Assembly: GCA_034231615.1 (NCBI GenBank)
Contig: CM067306.1
Span: 41,402,761 to 41,466,760 of the forward strand
Length of the DNA stretch: 64,000 bases
Direction of reading: 5' to 3'
From: Meghimatium bilineatum
Taxonomy: Eukaryota > Mollusca > Gastropoda > Stylommatophora > Philomycidae
Shown piece by piece: positions 10,010-21,076 of this stretch. How positions within the stretch are numbered: position 1 is the stretch's first letter; the number at the start of each line of letters is the position of its first letter. Below the pieces are notes generated by a model. The model did not search any database, was not told the DNA's origin, and was given only the letters and a program-made list of their open reading frames with translations. The translations under genes were made by a program, and so were the position numbers.

Positions 10010-10871
10010 GTAAGTAGCATCATCTAGGGATACTGCATGATGAATACAGCTTTTATAAGTAACATCATTATATTGATATCTATCTATCTATCAATGTTCC
10101 TTCAGCGCTGAATACAGTGCATAGGATAGAAACCAGAGCTCTCCAGTTCAAGCAATGTGATGCTTCTGTATGTAATTCTTGCATGTTGTTGATACCCATA
10201 GTCATGGACTCTTTAATGGTTGTACTGCACAGAATCTCTTTTGGTCATTCTCTTTTTCTTTTGCCATCTTTTACCCATTTTAATGCTTTTTAGGTATATT
10301 AATAATGCTTTTGTAAGTAGCATAGTTTAAGTTCACTGCAAGATTAATACAGCTTTTGCAAGTAGCATAATTTAGGGATACTGCAAGATTATTGCAGTCT
10401 GCATAAGTGGCATAGTTTAGGAATACTGCATGATTTTCCTGGGTCTTGCAAATACTATGGTTTGAGGAAACAGTAAGCTTAATAGGAATTTGGCATGTTG
10501 TTGTTCATTCATCACAAGAATAATATGGTATGTAGTGTAGTATGGGGATTCAACAATATTACAGCATTAGTAAGTAGCATATGTTTACTGTGCACTAATA
10601 TTTAGTGCACTACAATACTACAGCTCAGGTATGAAACATAATTTGAGTGTATAACAATATTACATCTCTGGTATGTAGCATAATTTGAGTGCACTACAAT
10701 ATTACATTTCTGGTAAGTTGCATAATTTAAATACAATACAATATTACATCTCTGGTAAGTTGAATAATTTAAATACAATACAATATTACATCTCTGGTAA
10801 GTTGCATAATTTAAGTGCAATACTATATTACATCTCTGGTAAATTGCATAATTTTGTAATAAGTAGCATAA
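10010..10871 (+). repeat. Splice-donor-derived 42-bp minisatellite array
   Basis: The intron opens GTAAGTAGCATCATCTAGGG and later 'gaatacagctttt'. Diverged copies of that stretch recur at 10310-10400 ('gtaagtagcatag', 'gcaagtagcataat'). A regular 42-bp array runs from about 10617 to 10860, with unit 'acatctctggtaagttgcat' plus 'aatttaagtgcaatacaata'. The phase is set by TGGTAAGT at 10711, 10753 and 10795. The units keep the exon-end motif CTCTG joined to GTAAGT. Confidence 0.85.
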
Positions 10872-12111
10872 TAAGTGCAAAGAATCAAACAGAAATTAGA
10901 GATGGAGATAAATGAAACACAGGCTGGTTTCAGATCGGGCAGAGGAACAAGAGATCACATTCTTAATATGAGATTGATCATAGAAAAGTGTAGGGAATTT
11001 TCAACTGACCTGCACATGTGTTTCATAGATTACTCAAAAGTGTTCGACTGCGTCCAACACCAGCAACTATGGGAGATAATGAACAGCATAGGTTTCCCAA
11101 GACATCTGATTCATCTAATAGAGGAACTTGGTATTACCAAGATCAAAAGGCTGCAGTGAAGTTAGAGGACGATCTCTCAGAGTGATTTGAGGTACAGAGT
11201 GGAGTAAGGCAAGGGTGCACACTCTCCCCATACCTGTTCAACATCTACGCTGAAAGTATAATGAGGAACGTGAGAGAAGACATACACAACACTGACTACC
11301 ACGCTTTAAACATAGGTGGATTCCTAATCCCGGAACTACGCTACGCAGACGACACAGTACTTCTTTCAAATGATATAAAGGGATTGGAACAACTAATCAA
11401 GAACACAAAGAAATATAGCGAAGCACAAAATTTGTATTTAAACACGCAGAAAACAAAAATCATGTCAACAGATATAACAACACAACAACCAAAAATCAGA
11501 ATAGACAATACCGAGATAGAATGTGTGGATAAATTTGAATACTTAGGAGCAAACATCAACGGTGCAGGAGACTGCATGGCAGAAATAAGGAAGAGATTGG
11601 CAATGGCATATTGCAAAATAACACAGCTGAAAAACATATGGAAAAACAACAAAATAGAAACGAAAGTGCTAATGTTACGAACTTTTATTTTTCCGGTTGC
11701 AACATAGGCTGTGAAACATGGACTCTAAGTAAAACAGCGGCAAAGAAGACCAACGCCTTTGAGCTGAAATGCTACAGAAAGATACTTAGACTATCATGGA
11801 AGGATAAAATCAGAAACTCAGATATTATAAACACACTGAATATTCCAGAGTGTTGGTTACTAAACACAATAACAAAAAGAAAACTACGCCTGTTTGGTCA
11901 TATAAAGAGACATAACTGTTTAGAAAGACAAATAATGGAGGGAAGAGTACCTGGGAAGAGGAGAAGGGACAGACCAAGAAGACGATGGACTGACGACATT
12001 AAAGATAATATGAATACATCGCTAGAAAATGCAAGCCACATCGCCCAAGACAGAGAGAGGTTCGGAGAGTTCATTGGGAAGACAACGTTCTGGAAGGAAT
12101 ACGTCACATGA
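10872..12111 (+). pseudogene. RTE-like reverse transcriptase, 5'-truncated and broken
   Basis: This is a non-LTR retrotransposon fragment covering the reverse transcriptase palm and the C-terminal tail. Visible landmarks are QAGFRSGRGTRDHI, CFIDYSKVFDCV, RQGCTLSPYLFN (read across a frame change near 11160-11220), RYADDTVLLS with the catalytic YADD at about 11340, GCETWTLSKTA, and a basic tail LFGHIKR with RRRDRPRRRWTDDI. The frame breaks at about 11158 and about 11690-11710. There is no endonuclease, so it is 5'-truncated. The array on both sides shows that it inserted into the 42-bp minisatellite. Confidence 0.93.
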
Positions 12112-12165
12112 CACAGCATAATTTTAGTGCAATACAATATTACATCTCTGGTAAGTTGCCAAGTT
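12112..12165 (+). repeat. Remaining copy of the 42-bp array beyond the RTE insert
   Basis: 'agcataattttagtgcaata' followed by 'catctctggtaagttgcc' continues the array seen before 10871. AGCATAAT occurs on both sides (10865-10872 and 12115-12122) as a possible target duplication. The array's own periodicity makes that ambiguous. Confidence 0.85.
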
Positions 12166-12982
12166 TTAAAATACTATAAACCTTAACACAAAAAATACTA
12201 ATCCGTTTCTAACCTATTATCAACATGAAAAAAGGCTTGTTTTAATATTTGCTTTCGAAATAGTTTTTATATTTCAATAAATGTCAGTTATAATATGTTT
12301 CTCCTATTATAATATCCTGAAGAAGACTAGGCATGTGTCCTGATCATAAACTGATGGTCTTGAATGACAAATTACCTTAGCACTTTCATATATTTTCAAC
12401 CAAGTTTTGTTCATTGTCATTATATTTATTACTATTATTATTATTAAAACGTTGAAACTTATAGATGTTCTGACACAAATAAGCTTTATGAAAATGTTTT
12501 TCTCAAGCTTTCTAATAAATGTTTTATTTCTATTGATTTTAAAAATGGATTTTGTATGTCAGTTGCAGTGCCATGCTCCAATTTTAAGGTGAGGATGACA
12601 TGCATGGAAGATAAACAGTGTTGCTAAACTTTGCTCCCCTTTTGGGCTCTGCAACATACGTGTGATAAATTGACTCATAAAAGGGAAATTATTTGTGTGT
12701 TTCAATTACATTTGTCACCAGCAAAAGTATTAGTGTAAAAGAAGTATATTTCAATATCCCATCCAGAAATAAGTATTTTCATGTTTAAAAACATGATTTT
12801 GAATGATAATGCTTTTTAACAATTACATCATAGATTTTATTAGCTCAATATCGATCTGTCCTTAGTCTTCAATAGCATATATTATGTAATAGATTTCCTT
12901 GATCAATATCAATTTATAAACTTTGTATTAGTTTTATCAACATTGGAAACAAATAAATTCCACACCATTTTCATATTCCCAG
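12166..12982. other. SESTD1: Rest of SESTD1 intron
   Basis: AT-rich. A short reverse SINE A piece lies at about 12590-12668 ('gacatgcatggaagataaac', 'tttgctccccttttggg'). Nothing else is recognised. Confidence 0.6.
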
Positions 12983-13174
12983 GGAACATATGAGTATGGT
13001 AAACAGCTGTTACAAGCTGCGCTGGTTCTACGACGCTCACTTCGTTATGACATTGAACCAAACTATGACAGAGCACAGAGATTGGAGGAGGCGTGGCGAA
13101 GATTTTCTAAAGGAACAAGTGAGAGAGCCAATCGGCTCACTGTGTTGGCCTTGTTCCTGAGTGAATCTGACAAG
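12983..13174 (+). CDS. SESTD1: SESTD1 exon, rest of second spectrin repeat
   Basis: 192 bp, 64 codons, phase 0 at both ends. The acceptor is ATTCCCAG and the donor AAG|GTTGGA, weaker than the others. The product begins GTYEYGKQLLQAALVLRRSL, matching human TYDYGRQLLQATVVLCQSL, and ends LTVLALFLSESDK. It has the same length and phase as the module 1 exon at 5607-5798. Confidence 0.95.
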
Positions 13175-13379
13175 GTTGGATAATGTAGTATATGAGTTTA
13201 TCCTTTACAAGCATTCTGTGATGTCACTTGTTCATTGTCATCTTAGTCTGTCATTTCTCATGTTATGTACAATATTGCCATCCATTAACACTGCACATGA
13301 ATAGCCATGCTATTATGTCTCTTTTTCAGTGCTGCCACATGGTTCAACAAGCTGGAACATGACAAAAACATGATAATAT

Positions 13380-13553
13380 AAGCCTACAGACATTTATGAA
13401 TAACTGTTTTAGAATACTAAACATTAGGTGACAGGACAAGATTAGAAATGAAGAGATATGGGGATGAAAAGACCAAAATTTGGTGGACACAAGATTAAGG
13501 AGCGAATATGGAGATGGATTGGGCACATACACAGAAAACCAGTACATGACCTA
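13380..13553 (+). pseudogene. RTE-like tail, upstream half of a split relic
   Basis: Frames on the + strand give LQTFMNNCF, then DKIRNEEIW, then GLGTYTENQYMT with frame slips. This is the familiar 'W.DKI.NEELW......WIGHI.RKP' stretch of RTE-like proteins. The reading stops where the foldback element begins. The continuation GVRRRGRPRETLQR appears at 14385. Confidence 0.7.
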
Positions 13554-13906
13554 GTGATAAATACTATATAAAATACTAAGGTTACTGTTGAAGCCTAACT
13601 ATCAGTGTAAAAAATAAATAAATAGCAATAAACAAAAGAACAAGAACTTTTTTTTATGTTGGTGTCCAACTGGGACTTTTTTCAAGGAACACATAAATGT
13701 GAAACATGAAATATCCTAATATAAATGTGATTGTTTGGTGATTTCTTTCTTACAGCAAGACCCAACAAATTATTTGAAAAAGGTCACAGATGGCCCGTAA
13801 TGTAGAAAAAAATCCTTGTTCTTTTGTTTTATTGCTATTTATTTATTTTTTACATTGATAGTTAGGCTTTAACAGTAACCTCAGTACTTTATGTAGTATT
13901 TATCAC
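13554..13906. mobile_element. Foldback element (about 100-bp inverted repeats)
   Basis: The left arm, about 13554-13655 (GTGATAAATACTATATAAAA, then 'ggttactgttgaagcctaac', then 'aaataaataaatagcaataa'), is the reverse complement of the right arm, about 13805-13906 (ending 'gtagtatttatcac'), with few mismatches. Roughly 150 bp of unrelated sequence separates them. There is no coding capacity, so it looks like a MITE or foldback transposon. A long RNA hairpin would form if the intron is transcribed. Confidence 0.85.
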
Positions 13907-14004
13907 TTATTTATTTGGTTACTGCAACAGTCTCCACTTTGTCGGACATCCTCTGACATTTTGGTTATTTATACATGATATAACTTGAAGATCAATGACA
14001 TGAA

Positions 14005-14150
14005 CCCTCAGAGAAAAAGGGAAGACCTAGAAATAAATGAAGAACTTGACAGATGGGATTCACATAGAAGAATAAGGCTGAGAACGTATCCAAGGATAGA
14101 GGCAAATGAAAAATCTATGCCCATGGCCTCTGCACTCAAGGGTGTGTAAT
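14005..14150 (+). pseudogene. Second RTE-like tail fragment
   Basis: The reading NPQRKRGRPRNK followed after a stop by further basic residues resembles the 'GKRKRGRPRxxW' tail of an RTE-like element distinct from the one it lies in. Decay is heavy, and family placement rests on the basic motif alone. Confidence 0.45.
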
Positions 14151-14384
14151 CACGTTAAGAAGTCTAAGGACTTGATTGATGTCGATTTCTTTGACTTCAG
14201 AAACCTCAATATTCATGTTGTAGTCTCATTTTAGAATCAATATTGTGTCACTTTCAATGTGTGAAACATTTTGATTCACCATTTTTTTCTACCTATGGTA
14301 ATCTCAAAATCCTTTTTTATGGTTACTAACATATTCTTATAGTCTATGCATTTTAGCATTGCTTATGATGTCTCTAAGAATTCC

Positions 14385-14590
14385 CCAGCAGTCACTATAT
14401 TGGGTGCCACCTGGAGTAAGAAGAAGAGGGAGACCTAGAGAAACTCTACAAAGAACCATTAATAGAGAATGCATGTCAATGAACCTAAAAAACACGCAAC
14501 AATTGAAAGACCTGGCAACACAAAGACAGAAATAGAAAGCTATGGTTTCTGCCCTATTTGCCGCCTATGGCCCTGGAGGAACATAACATA
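14385..14590 (+). pseudogene. RTE-like tail, downstream half of the split relic
   Basis: In one frame it reads WVPPGVRRRGRPRETLQRT, then LKDLATQRQK, a stop, then VSALFAAYGPGGT and a stop. This is a nearly intact C-terminus of an RTE-like protein ('RGRP...W...AKDR..W...V.AL'). With 13380-13553 it forms one relic interrupted by the foldback element and other debris. Confidence 0.75.
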
Positions 14591-14825
14591 ACATATGATG
14601 TCTCTCCACATCTTGTGTACTGCCATTAATTTAATAATTTTCTATATTGAAATTCCCAATTCCACAATGTCAAGTTGTCCAATATTTTCTCTTGGGGTTT
14701 AACATATTGTGGAACACATATCTATGTCTTTTCTTTAACTGCTATTTGTTTATATTCTTGATTAGAAACCAGCATCTTTGCAAATTAGAGAAAGCTTACT
14801 GTGTGTGAAATTGGATGTCTAAGAA

Positions 14826-15100
14826 AAGTAGCAAACAGAACAAGATGAGATCAGCACAAGAAGAGAACATGCGAGAAATGAGGAGATGGAGATTACAAGA
14901 ACTGTTGGAACAACATCTGTGGTCAAATATATTGAAAAACAGAGACTAAAATGGTTTGGCCACCTAATGAGAATGAACCCTTCCTTATTGGCCAGCGGCA
15001 AGAGCATACAATGTGAAAATTGAAACAGCAGGACACAGAGGAAGACTAAGAAAAAGGTAGATTGAAGGAGCTAGCAACATTTTGATATGACACAGTATTA
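14826..15100 (+). pseudogene. RTE-like tail relic
   Basis: After correcting for frame slips the + strand contains GTTSVVKYIEKQRLKWFGHL, MRMNPSLL and a basic RGRLRKRWIEGASN segment. This is the 'RLRWFGHLMRM...RGRPRKRW' block of RTE-like retrotransposon proteins. Tandem 'tagatagattgatcattg' at about 15186-15204 may be its simple-repeat 3' end. Confidence 0.75.
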
Positions 15101-15399
15101 CTGCATATCAAGCGACCAAACGTGCTATAGTTGAAAAAAATTATCATTCAATTCTGCAACACCTCACAACAAAAGCAGACAATGGATAGATAGATTGATC
15201 ATTGAAAATAGGACACTCCCATAAGTGTTCCACATCTCTATTTCAGCAGCCAGTCAAGAGTGTGCAGACTCGGTCCCAGTTGTTGATTATGCGAGAGATC
15301 TACAGATTTTCTATACCTGCCACACTTTTTCTCCTTACCCTTGTCAACTCCATGTATGTCATTTTTTTGTGCACATTATTGCCTCCAATGTCATCTTCT

Positions 15400-15600
15400 T
15401 CACTCTGTAGTAAAAATCATGACAGCCCTTCTTAGGTCAGCCATATTTTTTCTCAATACCGTGTCATCAACTTCAGCATTGCCACCCAATGAGTCTGCTC
15501 TTTTATTATTTCTACCCCCAATATGACCAGGGAGGTATATCCATGTAATACTGTGGACAACCGAGTTGTTCAGTAGCATGATCCATTCATTTCTTAACAT
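15400..15600 (-). pseudogene. Non-LTR RNase H fragment
   Basis: Minus-strand reading ITWIYLPGHIGGRNNKRADS followed by LGGNAEVDDTVL. The GHIG...N..AD pattern is the last catalytic block of the RNase H domain in jockey/I-type non-LTR elements (usual form GHxGxxxNExAD, here with Glu replaced by Lys). Further decayed sequence continues to about 15700. Confidence 0.75.
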
Positions 15601-15712
15601 TCACCTTTCTATCTTACTCAGAGTTGAGAGTATTTCCATATGAGTTGGTATTTCAGTCACTGAGTGCACCCATCACTGCTTCATTCTCCATTTTCATGCT
15701 CAGTGTGATAGA

Positions 15713-16018
15713 GTAAAGGTAAAGGTAGGTCCCATGGCATCTGCTGTCGGGGATGAAGATAACTCTTCATGTACTAAGCCGCAGCAACTATTAGGTGGGG
15801 TGGCCAGTTCCCTTCCTTAGAGTTTTTTTTTTACCTTCCCTAACTCATGCGTCAAGTACTCATTTACAGCTGAGTCGACTGGAGGAGTGGTCGTGTCAAG
15901 GGAGAAATCACAACCCGGATTTTTTTTTTTTAAATGTCCGGACGTGGTTCCGAACCTGGCACGCTGTAACCAGATGATAGCAAGCAAGCTCACTATCCAC
16001 TAGGCTACCGCGCTCCTC
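15713..16018 (-). repeat. SINE B, near full-length reverse copy
   Basis: Read on the minus strand it starts 'gaggagcgcggtagcctagt', an A-box-like tRNA head. 'ccaggttcggaaccacg' provides a B-box-like GGTTCGGAACC. The body contains 'gtaaatgagtacttgacgca', 'gaactggccaccccacc' and 'gttgctgcggcttagtacat', and the end is tandem 'cctttacctttac'. Other copies are at 41373-41645, 52409-52590 and 4916-4976. Confidence 0.88.
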
Positions 16019-16169
16019 ATATATAGAGTAGTGATAGAGTAGGCCCGTGATTTCTCATGCTCTTTCCTGCAATTCCTGTAACACTGTACATAACAAAACC
16101 ACATCAGTACTTGGTCATTTTTGTCTATAATAATCTCATAAATACTTGTCTTTTATTTTCTATAAATAA

Positions 16170-16800
16170 ATAGCACCCTTGTGTCTTTTCTTTAGCTCCT
16201 TTTGTTTATTATGTCATAGCTCCATGTGGTTAAAGCGTTGATCTCATACATGTGAGGTCCAGAATTAAATTACTGGTAAGGGCTGGGTTTTTCTGCTTTC
16301 AGAGTGTAAATTATAAAACTCACACTGAACATGTGGTGATGACAGCAGGGGCATGCAGCCTTTATCACACAAGGCACTTGAATACTGTCTGTAACTTCCT
16401 AATGGGAAAAATACAGTATGACAGTTTTTATTTTGCTTTTTTATAGCTCCTTTTGTTTATAAGTCATAGTAATTTTTTGTCTTTCCCTTAGCTCCTATTG
16501 TTTATTATAAATCATAGCTCCTTTTCTTTATTACATCTCATATCACCCTTGTCTTTGCTTTAGCTCCCTTTGTTTATTATAAGTTATATCTCCTTTTCTT
16601 TATCTCCCTATGTTTATTATGTCATAGCACCTTTTCTTTATTATATAACTCATATCACCCTTGTCATTGCCTTAGTTCCTATTGTTTACTATAAGTCATA
16701 TCTCCTTTTGGTTTATTGTAAGTGATAACGTCCTTGTGTATTTTCTTTAGCTCCTTTTGTTTATTATAACACAAAAATACCTGTGTCTTTTCTATAATTC
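16170..16800 (+). repeat. Degenerate array with acceptor-like units
   Basis: About ten irregular copies of 'ttctttagctccttttgttt' with 'attataagtcatagctcc', spacing roughly 45-60 bp. Each carries a pyrimidine tract followed by TTTAG|CTCC. A related sequence ('ttattttctttagcccttgt') lies at 17771-17790, just before the real acceptor of the exon at 17820 (GTATTTAG|CTCATG). Confidence 0.7.
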
Positions 16801-16811
16801 CTCACCTGTAT

Positions 16812-17275
16812 AGCTACAATGGTCTTGACTTCTAGTTCAGGGTGGAAAGAAGAGGGTCACTGTCTTTTCAGGAATGTCATAGAGGCAAAATTCAAGGAAA
16901 GTTAGGGTATATGAACTAATGCAGAGGTTCTCACTGATGCTGGCATAAAAAAATCAATCATATTAAACATTAGGGGCAGACAGTCAAGATTTCTAGGGCA
17001 TGTGCAGAGAAGAACACAGCTTGAACACTTAATAACCACTGGAAAAACCAAGGGGAGAAGAGATAGGGGATGACAAGGAGAAATGTTGCTAGATGGACTA
17101 GTATTGTGGCACGGTAGAAGTTCACCAACCAAGCTTATTGACAACACTAGAGTCAGCGAGTCCAGAGAGTCGTGGAGAAACATTATCGCCTACACCATTG
17201 GGCATGGCACTTGATTGATTGGGGGTATATGCTGAAAACCTGTCACCTGTAAAATAACATCATCACTGCATGTCT
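16812..17275 (+). repeat. Family F repeat split by an RTE tail
   Basis: The left part 16812-16886 ('cttctagttcagggtg', 'aatgtcatagaggc') and the right part 17221-17275 ('atgctgaaaacctgtcacct') are adjacent in the reverse copy at 27560-27680. Between them lies the RTE-like tail 16905-17215. The repeat itself is unclassified. Its 'atgtcataggaggcgcctaa' core recalls the middle of SINE A. Confidence 0.6.
16905..17215 (+). pseudogene. RTE-like tail relic inside family F
   Basis: The + strand reads NAEVLTDAGIKKSIILNIRG, RQSRFLGHVQRR, LEHLITTGKTKGRRDRG, a stop and frame slip, then ESRESWRNIIAYTIGHGT and a stop at 17210-17212. This is a classic RTE-like C-terminus ('RRRQLRFLGHV...LE.LVTTGKI.GKR.RG...R..WR.IA.....GT'). 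The sequence ends in 'tgattgattg', a short simple-repeat tail as expected for this class. Confidence 0.88.
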
Positions 17276-17819
17276 TAGTCTTGTCTCAATTTCTTACTTT
17301 TGTCTGCTGTCAAATGGTCCCCATAGATGATAAGAAATGCAGGCTGGTAGCATTGCACCATTGTCCTTTTGTGGCAGACTCCTAGGTTGTGGAGAATGCT
17401 AGATATGTCATCACTGCAGTTGGGTCAACAGATCTGACAGAAGAATGATAAGTTTGTTGGCCCACAGGTGTTTGCTCTAATCCTGGCAAGATATGATGAT
17501 CCTGGGATACTACTGCACTGGAAAGGCCTCCCTTCAAAGACTAAACATGCGTCTATAAAACCCCCTAATACAACCTTGTCTTTGAGACAACAAAGCTTAT
17601 ATGAGTTCTGGTATTACCTCAGTTACCCAACACAGGAGGATTTGTGCTGTTGCCAGTAAGGCTATGTGTTGTTAAGTGCTAACTGTTCACAGCAAAAGGG
17701 ATTGCTTATATTATTATCATCATCACCCTCTATAGTTCTTATTGTTGATTACAACTCACAACATAGCTGTTTATTTTCTTTAGCCCTTGTTTATTAATGT
17801 ATATCATTTGTGTATTTAG
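17276..17819. other. SESTD1: Intron just before SESTD1 exon, no element recognised
   Basis: There is no coding evidence. The last 60 bp are T-rich and end in GTATTTAG. A second TTCTTTAG sits 37 bp upstream of the true junction and could compete as an acceptor. Confidence 0.55.
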
Positions 17820-18007
17820 CTCATGAACACACTGGAAGACTTCATCTCAGCCTGTGCTAGAGCATTGGCAGGAGAAGAGAGTGTTGGCGAGGCTGTTAAG
17901 AACCTTAGATTGCCAAAAAACCAGATTGGCAAAGATTTTGATGGTACATGTCAGATGGGACAAGCACTCATTGACAGATTGGCATTACCCATAATCCTTT
18001 ATGAGGG
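17820..18007 (+). CDS. SESTD1: SESTD1 exon, last part of module 2
   Basis: 188 bp, entering in phase 0 and leaving after two bases of a codon (GG|). The product begins LMNTLEDFISACARALAG and includes MGQALIDRLALPIILYEG. The latter matches human GKSLLDRLTVPVVYPDG, and also the module 1 sequence DGQSLLDEMSRPI. The donor is GG|GTATGC. An alternative GT one codon away is not excluded, but this choice keeps the frame with the next exon. Confidence 0.9.
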
Positions 18008-18696
18008 GTATGCTTCTAAGATAACTGTTTAATTTTAGCATTAAAACAATCAAATTTAAATTTTATCACATTTTTAATTATTAGTTTCATATAGTACGTT
18101 AAGTATCATCCGTTTGGTGGTAGTCATAACTCGGTCAAATCTGCTGGTAGTTCAAAATCTGATCTTCCAGATTGTGCTGGCGATGTGATTGGATGTATTA
18201 TTAGTGCCTGAACATTCAGCAATAATTAAATAGCAATGTCTGTTTATACAGGATATGCGTCAATTATTATTATTATCATTGAGAACTGACATTATTGCAC
18301 TCTGAAAAGACCCATTGGTGCTCAGTCTCCCCAAGCAGCTGATGAAGGGTGAGCATACTGATTGTTCCTATAACCCGCTGGTTAAATATTCATCTCATTC
18401 CTCTCTAGCAGGCATCCAGTTCTATTACTACCACACTTAATAATGTTATATATAATATAACATAATCTTTTCATAATAATTTTAGCATTGGTATTTTTAA
18501 AGTCTGCCATTGTTTTATCCTTTCTTTGATAAAGACCCTTGGTTAAAGTATGGATTTAATCTGTTGCTGCAATTATGTCAAACTACACTCATATAGTACA
18601 TCTTGTTGTGATATTTTGTTATATAGTTATATTTGCAGTGTTTAGTATTACAGCAGTCTACCACATGAATTTTTTTTTCCTTGTTGGGTCATGTAG
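18008..18696. other. SESTD1: SESTD1 intron, nothing recognised
   Basis: AT-rich, with no repeat family or protein remnant identified. The acceptor GGGTCATGTAG is preceded by a nine-T run. Confidence 0.55.
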
Positions 18697-18906
18697 AGAT
18701 GAGAAGAGATTAAGCATTGATGAGGAAGGAGCTTCAGAAACCATAAATAATTGCCTTAGAAAATTGGACCGCAAAATGAGTGAAGCTGATTCTTACTGGG
18801 ATGAACTACAAAAAGCTCAAGCAGATGTTAATTTTCAGCCAAGAACATTTGAGAGAGTTCCATCAGAAAGAAGAAATGACAAAGTGATTCACAAACCCAA
18901 ACCAAG
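18697..18906 (+). CDS. SESTD1: SESTD1 exon, end of conserved region
   Basis: 210 bp, completing Gly (GG|A) and leaving after two bases (AG|). The donor is AG|GTAAGT. The product DEKRLSIDEEGASETINNCL continues with RKLDRKMSEADSYWDEL, matching the human end segment with a SMASTAENIRDRMK pattern. It then turns basic and proline-rich (KVIHKPKPR). Vertebrate SESTD1, as I remember it (about 696 residues), ends soon after this point, so everything downstream is an extension. Confidence 0.88.
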
Positions 18907-20251
<1,345 letters not shown>

Positions 20252-20404
20252 ACTGTCATCTGATGCAGAGGAGAGGAAGAGGAGAAGTGACCCATTTGGT
20301 ATTGCTTCAAAGAGAAAGCAAGATCCAAGTTCGAATGTGGCTAGGCCAGTACCAGTACCTAGACGTCGTGGTTCAACCTCTGCTGATACTGAAAAAATTA
20401 GAAA
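20252..20404 (+). CDS. SESTD1: SESTD1 exon, basic/proline-rich extension
   Basis: 153 bp, completing Arg (AG|A) and leaving after two bases (AA|). The acceptor is CATATACAG and the donor AA|GTAAGT. The product is LSSDAEERKRRSDPFGIASK followed by RKQDPSSNVARPVPVPRRRG. The predicted segment is disordered and polybasic, with a PVPVPRRR motif that could serve as an SH3 ligand (inference). I recall no vertebrate SESTD1 counterpart. Confidence 0.85.
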
Positions 20405-20834
20405 GTAAGTTCTCCATTTTAATCAAAACACTTGGTACACAGGACATATTGAGCATGAGACACTCTATGTATAAGATAGTGTGAGCTCACAAGACAAATA
20501 ACAGAATACTTGAACATAAGACACTAGCTTGAAACACTGAGAACAAATCACGGAACACATGACACTTTCAGCAATAAACAATGTACATCAGATACTGTAC
20601 ACACATGCTATTAAGCACAATTCATGCTAAGCACAAGACACTTTATAGGCAGAAAACGTAACATTAAACACATTTGAACAGAAATTAGATAACGTCTTTA
20701 ACAAACAGTTGTCATATTGTAGGCCCCTAATTGTGAATTATATTTTGCAATTTCAGGCTGTTTCTTTGTATTAAACCTTCCAAAACACTGCAGTGTCTAA
20801 CAGATATATTATTACAGACAAAACTATTTTGCAG
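20405..20834. other. SESTD1: SESTD1 intron, degenerate low-complexity
   Basis: It contains loosely repeated 'acacatgac', 'aagacac' and 'gaacaca' words at 20430-20680, suggesting an old decayed short tandem array. No element was identified. Confidence 0.5.
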
Positions 20835-21076
20835 AATTCAGGACAGTCCTTCCTTACAAGAAGCTCCTAGTAGTCCTAATCTTGATAGTCTGCACTACCC
20901 ATTAGATCCAGACAAACAAAAGCGTAACCAGTCTCTTGACAGAAGCCCTGAGGACTTTAGACATTACCAAGGAGACAAACAAAGCCAGAAAGATGACACT
21001 GATGGACCCAATGCCACACATTATCAGGGACAGCAGTCTTCAGTGCCAAATTTAAACTACATTGATGGACAGTCTG
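20835..21076 (+). CDS. SESTD1: SESTD1 exon, disordered extension
   Basis: 242 bp, completing Lys (AA|A) and leaving after one base (G|). The acceptor is TTTTGCAG and the donor CTG|GTAGGT. The product IQDSPSLQEAPSSPNLDSLH and onward is rich in Ser-Pro, Asp and Gln and contains QSLDRSPEDF. It is probably disordered, with several SP sites that proline-directed kinases could use (inference). A GTAACA four bases later is an alternative donor but would break the frame with the next exon. Confidence 0.82.
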
